The translations under genes were made by a program, and so were the position numbers. This document shows, piece after piece, positions 55,128 through 64,000 of a stretch of DNA of 64,000 nucleotides (the first letter of the stretch is position 1; the number at the start of each line of letters is the position of its first letter). This DNA comes from Anthostomella pinea. Taxonomy: Eukaryota; Ascomycota; Sordariomycetes; Xylariales; Xylariaceae. The stretch lies in assembly GCA_963556695.1 (NCBI GenBank), contig CAUWAG010000010.1:434001-498000 (forward strand), given 5' to 3'. The notes under the pieces are model-generated. The model ran no database searches. It had not been told where the DNA came from and worked only from the letters and a program-made list of their open reading frames with translations.

Positions 55128-57962
55128 ATGGCTTCGCATTTTCAAATTCAGAAGCCTTACGTGCTGACTCCCCTCCCCCGACCTCTTGACCCAAGTACTG
55201 GCCGCTATGTTGTCGGTAATGTCTACGGCTCCACGCCCGGGTCGAGGAAGCGGAAGAGAAGGCATGAGCTCACCTTGGGCATTGACGGGGAGGCAGTCAA
55301 TATCTATGATGTAGGCTGATCTTATAATATATTGTTGCCATCTGCTCACCCTCCACAGGTTTCTTCCGCCAGGCTCGTGACATCTTACCCAATACCTCCC
55401 CAATGTCGCATCTCCTGTCCTATACACTCGATTCGACAAAAACTGCCAGGGACGAAAGCTATTGCGAGGTACACATACGCCGCGATAGACGAATCTCCCG
55501 TCCAAAAGATCACCCTGTTCAAGGATCATGTGGATGCTTCAGGAAAGCCAACCTCGATTACCCAGTCGACATCGCTCGGCTCAGGTCTACCAATTGTGTC
55601 GCTCACGACTGTAGTATCGCCCAACACACAGCTCGGACCTGGCGATTCCATGCCACACGAAGATCTTATGGCTGTGAGAGAAGATGGAGAGATCATATGC
55701 TTCGATTCAGAGAACTTGCAGAAGAAGTGGAGCGCCAACTCTACAGCAATGCAGCAAGATCTCGCCGAGGGAGCTCGAACAAACTTTAAGGTGCAATTCT
55801 GCCGCGCCGTATCGACCGCAGATGTGATCAAGGGCATTCTTAGAGGAAACAGCGAGGCCTTTGGTCTTCTTTCTGGCTCGGAGCATGGTCAGACTGAGGA
55901 TGCCGAAGTCTTGGTCATCGTCTCGAGTTCCGGTCCCGCCAGCCACCCATGTCGACACCTACATATTGTCGGCCTTCACGAGCCGCATCACGGCTCTCTC
56001 CAGACACAGCAAGGCATCTTCCAACTACATGTAGTGCCTATCGTACCTCCAACAGAACGATCAAACAAGCCGTGTTTATATCACCTTGATGCGCGAACCG
56101 GGACTCTACTCGAATTGCAAAACCAGACCCTCACCATTCACGACATGGCTGAGAGCATCCCCAAAATAACCGCGACTATGAGTCTCGAAGGTGCAACATC
56201 ATTCTTGCACCTCAGCAAAACTTCTCTCCTTTGCTCGACCAATACTCAACTCAACGTCTATAACCCAGTATTCAAGTCACTTCAGGAGACTGTGGACGTT
56301 GACCTCGAAAATCAGGCACAACCTGCGACGGAGCCCAACAAAGCCGCTACTGCTTGCCAACTGGTTGCCTTCTTCTCCAGACTGGAGCTTGCCATCGCAA
56401 TCGTCGACTCTAACTTAGTGGCCATTCAGCTGGAAGCCCCAGCGCAGCGGAAGACCAAGCGGCGGGCTGAGGGTCTCCTCATTGACTCCATCGGGCGTGG
56501 ACTGAAGACATCGAAGAGGATCTCGACCCAAGAATCCCGAAAACCTCCCAAGGACTCAGTCTTCTCCAACTTGCTACCAGGCTCAATTCGCGGAGACTAC
56601 TGGCAGCAATGGACCGCGGATGAAACAAAGGCTGATGCTCTCCTGAACGCCAATAAAATACACGATCTTGAGGTCTTCCTGGCTGAGAAGTTTGGTATAC
56701 AGACCAAAGAGGACCAGCGTCCGGATGGTACGAGCCACGATGGTGCACCTCTAGAGTATCCCACATGGCTATGGCCCAAAGCTCGCACAGGATACCCCCC
56801 ATGTGATCGGCGGTGGATCCTATATGCGATCAGTCGAGCTTTCAGTTGGATCGATGCCCTCCCTGGCGTTGCAAGTGTCCCGCGACTACTTTGTCAATTG
56901 CCACAAAGTAACATCGTGAACTATCTTTTGGACGCTGGGCACATGACACTGTCCAACGTGAAGGCAGCCTTCAGGGGCAAACTGAGTGGTCCAGAACAAG
57001 CCGACTCTTTCCTGGCCGAACAACTTATCACACGCATTGCCGGTCTCGACCCAACCTTGGAGCTTACGGTTACATATCTCTCGGCGACAAACTTAGGGGC
57101 GGTTGAACTGCTGATTGTTGTTCGGACAATCATGAGAAGTCTCGAACTAATGCAGAATCCCAAAGAACCTCCGCCGAAGCTTCTCACCAACGGCTCTGTA
57201 GAGGAGCCACTGAACGAAGATGAGGCAGTCGATCCGGAGAACATTGGAATGGAACTAGACGACCTCGAAGACGAGATTCAGAAGACTGTGTCGTATCTCA
57301 ACGAAGATGCCGGTATCCGCGGTACTGGACTCAGCGTGGCTTTTGCCAAGCTTGGTAGCTGTCCCGGCATCTCTATGATCAAGGCACTGCGCACAATATT
57401 CAAGCCCGAGGAGATCCTATCACTTGTGTACATACTTCGTGTCGAGCTCGTCAAGGGCGCATGGACGTCGCGCTACCTCGACGACACCGAGTTTGAGAAA
57501 GACCCGGCTCTTGACGCTCCACCTGACGGGTCTATCAAGCTCATAGCCGATCTTCTTGGGCGCTGTGTGGACTCGATCGGGCCCGGCGGGTGGTTGCTTA
57601 ACGATGCGATACTTGCAGGTGACGATGCGGGAGATTTTGTTGCCTCGCTGAAGCTCGAAGTCAGTGCCGCCCTGGAAGGTGTGCTGGAGGCGGTCGGTCT
57701 ACGAGGCAGTGTTGGCGAAGCGGTGAAGTTCTGCGAGTTATCTCAGAAGGCTGTGACGGATGACTTGAAACTGATGAAGCCAATCCCTCTTCACGTAAGA
57801 GAGTTGGGTGCGGAAGCATTGCCACTAGGGCTCAGATCATCGAAGGTCTCATCTCTCAAGGTTGTCTCGGGTGGTGAGATCGTAGAGAGATCTCAAAGGG
57901 AGACGGGCCATCTGGTTAGTCAACAGGTAGGCTCCTACTCTCTGGAGAGGATCGCCATATGA
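55128..57962 (+). CDS. utp8: Utp8-type U3 snoRNP/t-UTP protein, two exons
   Basis: Exons 55128-55310 and 55359-57962 give 928 residues, joined in phase 0 across a 48-nt intron. The N-terminus (QIQKPYVLTPLPRPLDPSTG, then GSTPGSRKRKRRHEL) and the segment SSARLVTSYPIPPQ are typical of filamentous-fungal Utp8. The first half is beta-rich, consistent with a WD-like propeller; the C-terminal half is helical with an acidic stretch (MELDDLEDEI). Utp8 belongs to the t-UTP/UTP-A subcomplex in the nucleolus, needed for rDNA transcription and early 90S pre-ribosome assembly. The basic SRKRKRR cluster may be a nuclear signal. The ATG at 55128 is chosen because family similarity begins there. Confidence 0.88.
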
Positions 57963-59440
57963 GCCTGAAGGAATAAAATTGGGCGTATCATTCGAGCGGC
58001 GCATGCATTTAAGTTGCTGAAACTACGTTGTCCAGGCAATATTTACTATCTGATGAGCAATGATACCAACCTACAATTATCTACCTGAGTGGCTATGAGC
58101 TTCGAACGTCTCAATCCATAGCTAATACCTTGCTTACTGGCCACTCCATGGTGTATGTTGGCCCCCATCATAGGAGGATGACTCGAATTATCGACACGAC
58201 AGCAGCTACCCCGCTACCCCGGCCACAGGTAGCGGCCCGGGAATGCTGTAGTCCAGCTACATACTAGCCATCAAACTCCAAACCACCACGCAATGCACGA
58301 CGGTGTCATCTATGCTCCCTATAGAGTAACTATGAATAATGTTGCGCCTCGGAACGATCTCCTCCTGGGCTCGACGTGTCAACCCCATTTATTGGAAGAC
58401 TTGGACGTTTCGACGAAATCAGAGTTTTACGTACGCAGTTCAGAACTACGCTAAACACCTCAGCATACGAGAGCAGGGAACCCTGAAAATCCGTACGAAG
58501 CTAGACAGCCTCACGATGCCTCATGAATGATGACTCTACCTAGAACTCTTAACCTGGATATCCCCGCATGCGCTCGCTCGGTCGGCTCGGTCAGCTCGCT
58601 CAGTCAATTAACCCGGTTTCTAGGACTATGTGTCAGAGCAGAGCCTCATCAACACGCCGAGCCCTTCCAGGCCCCTCCGGCCGTCCGGATGGGCGGTGGC
58701 GGCACTTCGTTCAAGTAATCAATGGCAGTGCACATTTCATCGAACTTCAATGGAATATTATGTCTGCTGACCACGGTTATACACGGCATGTCATACCGCG
58801 GTGGCCGAGTTCTATCGAAGTTCGCCTGCGCCTCCCCCAGGACGTGGGGAACATTCGTCCGTATTACCCGGTTGAGACTCTGTTTGGTAGCCTGTAGGAC
58901 TATGAGGGTATTCTCGCTGGATTTATTCTGGTGACGGGTGACCGCAGAGTAGGACTGTGGCGGGAAGGGTGACCGTTTAGCCCTTTTGTGGACAGTGGCA
59001 CCAAATCCACGGGTTCGACATGTACTCGCCCCAGCTCGAGGTTCGACAGCAGAGCTTGATGAGACGACAAACACGCAGGCGGGGTTGCGGTCAAGCAGTT
59101 GTTTATTTGCTTGCCTGTCTGCTCCTGTCGTGTTTCGCGGCTCGCCCGCCCTCGTGTGATGGGCACGGATGGGCTGAGATGAACCGCGGGTCCCGGGGGA
59201 CGGCCGGAGGCGGGCGGATGGATGGATGGATGGATGGGCGGACGGACGCCGACCGCCACACGGAAGTACGGCACGCATGTATGTACCTTATGTGTCCTTC
59301 CGTTTGTACGATGTTGTGCCTACTCGTCGGTAATACAAGGCAACAAGTTTCGTGTTAATCCATATTAATGTCAAGTCCGTGGCGTTTCGTTGCACTGCCC
59401 ACGGACGCTACGATGGCGGGAGCCGAGGTGGTGATACCTA
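57963..59440. other. intergenic, no gene seen
   Basis: 1.5 kb after utp8 with no supported gene. Contains a short (GGAT)n run near 59216-59236. Confidence 0.5.
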
Positions 59441-59640
59441 CCGTATTTTCTGGGTAAACTGAGCCCGAGTCCCCTGTCTAGTGCCAGTGGCTTGCGTGCA
59501 AGCACCAGCCGCATCTATGTGTGGCTTGATAAGAGATGAGCTTGATCACAAGCCACTTGAGGCTGGAGAGGCTCCTTTCTGCACGCGAGCCACTCGCGCT
59601 AGACAGGCGGACTCAGGCTCAGTTTACCCAGAAAGTACGG
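59441..59640. mobile_element. 200-bp MITE with long inverted repeats
   Basis: Two arms of about 62 bases face each other: left CCGTATTTTCTGGGTAAACT onward, and right the reverse complement starting CCGTACTTTCTGGGTAAACT. They share GAGCC, CTGTCTAG and GTGGCT, then GCGTGCA, with a handful of changes. TA flanks both sides (59439-59440 and 59641-59642). The short non-coding centre would form a hairpin loop. The size, TIRs and TA duplication fit a Tc1/mariner- or pogo-mobilised MITE. Confidence 0.85.
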
Positions 59641-62159
59641 TAGTTTTCGCCTGATTGTCGTGTCAGCTGCGGGGAGAAGCTTCAGGTTGAAGATATGAAG
59701 CGCATAGGTAGTTCGCGAAATGCAGACTGACCTGTCACCTCCATGCTACAGGCTGTTACAGTCGGTATCCATGTGCAATCGCTTCGCTCAAATATTTGGG
59801 GGTTTTAATAAATGGGCATATGATGTGGCAGTAATGCGGTGCGCTGCATGGCAGCAGTGGTACCGCATCGCAGCATGCCATCCCTAGCTCGCACCATCAA
59901 ACCGTCTATCAACGGGCGCATCCAATGATTCTCCCACGATTACCTATCTGTCATGGGACAGCCTGCAGAGGAGGCAGATGATGTGCAAAGTGTGCATGTT
60001 TATCTGCTGCAGTACACCGTCGGTCACCAGAAATGGAAGATGGGCTGCTATTTTCGAGATGCAAGTGGATGCATCTCACAGCCTCGTCGGGTCATGTTTC
60101 ACAGTTGGAGCTTGATTGACCGAAGCTCACGTTCGGGAGGGCTGTGAAATGTCGGCTCCTTCCCCTTCCCAAAAGACGAAGGAACCTCGAGTGAGAGCCT
60201 TCGCCATCTGATACAGCAAAGCTGCGAACCTTCGAAGTGTCTGGGCATCCCAAGCGCTGCGAGGGCCGTTGTTTGCTGCCCGTCACGAGAAGGGAGCCAT
60301 CGCATCTCTCGTGCGGCATCTACCGTAGTGAGCAGCATGAGCAAACAGGTCCATCGTGACATGTTGATGGGCCACAGATCGAAACGGCATTGGATGAATG
60401 GAGCCAGTTGGACCCTTCGAGCATATCGTGCTGCCGACTACTGTATCATGTATGCATGTCAAACAACGACTTATCTCTGGTTCCTCTGGTAATAAATGGG
60501 TGTTGTGAGTCTTGAATAATACCAACAAATCATCATCAACACGAAACAATCCATCTGCCGAGGGTAGCCTGCATCAGGAAGCATTCCTCTGGTGAGGACG
60601 CCGCCGCCGCCTGCATCATCGCCCTATGTAGCAGCAATATTGACACGCACTGTCAGCCAGCAGCATCAGCATGCCAGATCCCAGATCCCACCAACACCGA
60701 GGGTCCTTGGGGTCCTGCCGCAAATAAGGGGACGAGGTGGAGTCGTCGTCAGTTGACCCGTGAATCGAATTCCTCCGGGAATTGGGATCGATTTCACATG
60801 ACCCCTTTGCGGATCATCAGTCAAGACATTGGAGTCTGGAGAGATGATATGTACCAGTGTACACTATGGGGTAGAAACAGACAGAGAACCGAAAATGCAA
60901 CGTTCTGACAAGGATCACGATCAAAAAGGGGTGTCTTCATTGGCCGCCCTGCCACTTCGGATGCCTGACGGTTCGTGTTATGATGACATGCCCTAGTCGA
61001 TCAATGATCACCACGCGGTCCACTACATACGTCACAATCCTCCCCAATGCCATTGGGCCACCCTGTCCAATGCCACCCCGTCATCTCTTCATTGATGACA
61101 TTCTTGCCGTTCTTCTGTCCTGGGATGGGGGCGATGCGATGGTTGGTTACCAAAGAGACCAGAGCATTACCTCGCTCGTCCATACCGTCCATGATATTCT
61201 GTGCAGTCCTTCTCATGTATGGGAATCCCATGTGCCGTGCCTACGTGTAGAATATCTTGCAAGGTCTACGCAGCATGGTGAGATTGGTTTATATATGCTC
61301 TGATGAATCCCTGTTGTCCGTGCCCCCGGTATTGTGTAGTACGAAGAAGGGATGCAGCCATCTCGAGATCCAAGGGGGCGAATATCCTCTCCAGACCTGG
61401 AGTGCAGGAGTGTCGATGATAATAATAGTTACCACACTCACCACGCACCCGATTCTATGTTCCTTCTGTCCCACGCGGCGATGGCAATTTTGATCCTTAT
61501 TGCGTACCACCCGTTCCATGTGTCTGTGTCTTTAGCACGGCCCTGACGCCCGTCGACGACATCTGTGTTCCCCCGGGATATTGTACCCACGTACCTTGGA
61601 GACAACTTACAACATCATTGATGACATGTTCCTATTGTGTGCTTTGACTAGCTTTCCTCACAAACACAACACTACAACGCCTACACAAGTTCAAACCAAC
61701 TAGACACGGGAACTACATCGATCAGACCGAAGCTAGGCCTTATTTACAAAAATCTATCGCTTCAACGTTGCCCTAGTCGGTCTGTTTCGACGCCAAGGCG
61801 TGACATCCCGGAGCACACACCTTTCCAGGGCGAGAGCTGAGAGGGTGCCACTACCACACACCACATACCACACTTCAATGTTCGTACCCTCGTCAGTCCG
61901 CTGCGACGATAATCACAGCCCCCCAACCCGACAGCCAAACCGGCGGCTACGAGTCTGGGACACACAACCACACAACCCACTTTAACTCTGCAACGGTGCC
62001 AACTTTATACCACAGTACTCGCCACGCAATTCGACTCCAGACACAACTTCACAACCTCGACGGGACGATCGCGCGGATAGTACGAAGTGAAAACCACAGA
62101 GCTGGTTTCGTCCACGAGAATCGGGACTCTGTTCCCACCCCATCACCATCACAGTCGCT
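59641..62159. other. intergenic, no gene seen
   Basis: About 2.5 kb without a supported coding sequence. The last 300-400 bases before 62160 are CA-rich and likely the promoter/leader of the following gene. Confidence 0.5.
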
Positions 62160-64000
62160 ATGACGGCCACCTTCCAGGCGCCGCCGCCGCCGCCGCCACG
62201 TGCGTCATCGTCGACCGTCGAGAACATCGACAACGTCGACGCCTTCGCCCGCAAGCTTTACAGGCGCGCGCGCAGCGCTGGCCCCGACTTCGAAGAGATC
62301 GCCGCCGTGGTCCGCGGTCTGCACACGGTACTAAAACACCTGAAGGTCGAGGCCGAGGACCCGGAGTCGCTACTCAACGCCGACGGTAGCAACAGCACCT
62401 CCGTCTACGTACGCCAGCTGACGCCCATCATCGAGGACTCCGATTTCGCCCTGAAGCAATTGGACACGATACTGGGAAGATACTACGCGCGGGGAGCAGC
62501 TATAAATGGAAATGCCAGCGTTGGTAGCGATGGGGAGAGTGGTGTCGGCAAGGCTATAAACGACGGGGACAAGGGCTGGGTACTGCTGGAGAGCCGCGAG
62601 CGCGACATGATCGAATTGATCCGGACGAAGCTGGCGAACCAGAAGCTCAACATCGACATGTTTCTCGACACCGTCCAGCTGCACAACCCGGCCAAGTCGC
62701 GCCAGATGGTCGACACTACCAGTGCCAACCTCGACTCCATCAAGGACAAGGTGGACGCCATCGCGTCGCGCTTACTACAACGCAAGGACTCAAATCTTGT
62801 GAGCGAGAATGAGGATGAACTATGGGAACAATTCAGAGACGCACTGGAAGCGGACGGTTTCTCGAGGGATGTGCTGCGGAAGAACCAGGTAGGTCATCTG
62901 ATCTGAGAGGTACGGTGCGCCATGGAAGATACTGACTTGCAGCACAGGATGTCCTACGCGCGTACATACGCCAACTCGACGAGCAGTTCATGGCGCAAGG
63001 CGGCAGGACCCCGTCCGTCCGAGGCTTCCTTGAGAGCTACCACCCCGCAGAAGAGTCTGGGCTGCAAGTCGCACCATATCCAGCGTACATGTATTCGCAA
63101 CCTGCAGAACTGGATTCGAAGGAAATATACAACCCCAGCGTTGAGAACGAAACATTCTTCCCTTCAAAACACATGGAGCGGTTACATCACGACGAGTATC
63201 CGCCTGCGCCGTCTGCTCTACGACAAAGCCATACTGGGCTCTCGTATGAGCATCACTCGTCTGATGATGAAAATGACCCAGCAACAGATGCCATGGCGCT
63301 CATCTCGACGCGGGATCTTATGGCTTTAGACAAGAGGAGCGCCGACCTTGCCATCGCGATGGACAGAGTGCACTTGCATCAGCAGCCGCCCTCCGCGTAT
63401 GCAAATAACTATACTATTTCCGGCTCACCATCAGTCCGCTATGTACCGCCGTCATCCTCGCAGCCCGCTCTCCTGTCTTCCTCTCCCACCACCTACCCGT
63501 ACGACCATACTGAGGGCGACGCGGTCATAGACCAATACGCCTACGACCACGCTTCGCCGCGCTTCGTGCCCTCATTACCTCCTCCACCGCTCGGTAAAAG
63601 TGATGGTAGGCGGAGTCCACAGCCAACGCTTCGTTCAAATTCCATATCGGCGCCCTCCGTCATTGGGGAGGTACAAGCTTTACCACCGCCTGTCCTCCCA
63701 CCGCCAACCTCTTCATCATTACCCCAGCAACAGCAGCAAAGGTGTGCGCGCCTCCTGCCCGACAGCCAGGGCCGTGATATACCACTAGAGGCGAAATGGA
63801 CACGCATTCGTCGCAGCCTGGTGTCTCCCGTGGTACTCGCACAGGCCGGCGTACGTTACGAGGCACGGCCTGATTTCGTGGCCGTCTTGGGCGCGTTAAC
63901 CCGCGAGGAGATCGCCGAGTATGCAAGACGCAGCGCCGAGATCAGGAGCGGCCGGCGTCAATCTTTCCTGGGCGCGCCTGCCTCGATGGCAGCGACGCCA
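62160..64000 (+). CDS. large fungal protein of unknown function, 3' end beyond the window
   Basis: Exon 1 (62160-62888) and exon 2 (62948 onward) join in phase 0 across a 59-nt intron (GTAGGT ... GCACAG). Exon 2 stays open for 351 codons to the window end, giving at least 594 residues. The N-terminal 240 residues are helical (FARKLYRRARSAGPDFEEIA, LKHLKVEAEDPESLL, SRERDMIELIRTKLANQKLN), as in fungal N-terminal helical domains of large signalling or STAND-like proteins. A Pro/Ser/Gln-rich linker follows. Near the end, KWTRIRRSLVSPVVLAQAG, then YEARPDFVAVLGALTREEI, looks like a conserved domain that I recall from uncharacterised fungal proteins (DUF8035-like, unverified). No signal peptide. Confidence 0.72.

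Overview
This is nuclear DNA of a filamentous ascomycete (Pezizomycotina). The intact genes carry short spliceosomal introns (about 47-105 nt, GT(A/G)AGT-type donors, often a CTAAC-like branch site). Several proteins are fungal in type (Utp8, a Pho80-type cyclin, nitronate monooxygenase). The mobile elements are typical of such fungi: Fot1/pogo, Tc1/mariner, a Tad1-like LINE, and Copia. Some stretches are extremely AT-rich, as left by repeat-induced point mutation (RIP). I cannot name the species.

Layout. 0-4.3 kb: debris, with a broken F-box/LRR gene, the 3' half of a Fot1-type transposase, a broken small ORF and a frameshifted Tc1/mariner transposase. 4.4-14 kb: a three-exon gene of unknown function, a five-exon nitronate monooxygenase, a decayed protein-kinase-like gene and a three-exon Pho85-type cyclin. 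14-18.2 kb: no recognisable gene; contains a 19-bp minisatellite. 18.2-22.6 kb: two TA-flanked inverted-repeat transposons 19 bp apart, the first reduced to AT-rich sequence. 22.6-34.5 kb: gene-poor, with a rhodopsin-like relic, a second F-box/LRR pseudogene, a 5'-truncated LINE and a tRNA-headed SINE that shares its 3' tail with that LINE. 34.5-43.9 kb: an AT-rich block split by a 6.1-kb Copia element, plus solo LTRs. 44-64 kb: ordinary gene space with a class III sirtuin, a secreted histidine-acid-phosphatase-like protein, a secreted pectate lyase, ELG1 and UTP8 sharing a divergent promoter, a 200-bp MITE, and the 5' part of a large gene that runs off the window.

How it fits together. ELG1 (PCNA unloading) and UTP8 (pre-18S rRNA synthesis) are housekeeping genes. 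The phosphatase and pectate lyase are secreted scavenging or plant-cell-wall enzymes. The sirtuin starts about 50-70 bp from the edge of the AT-rich block. Most striking are (1) the SINE/LINE pair, both with perfect target-site duplications and a common tail, and (2) several gene-like pseudogenes whose reading frame is kept on both sides of stop codons that could each be one C-to-T change from CGA, CAA or CAG, which suggests RIP or cytosine deamination acting on gene families as well as on transposons.
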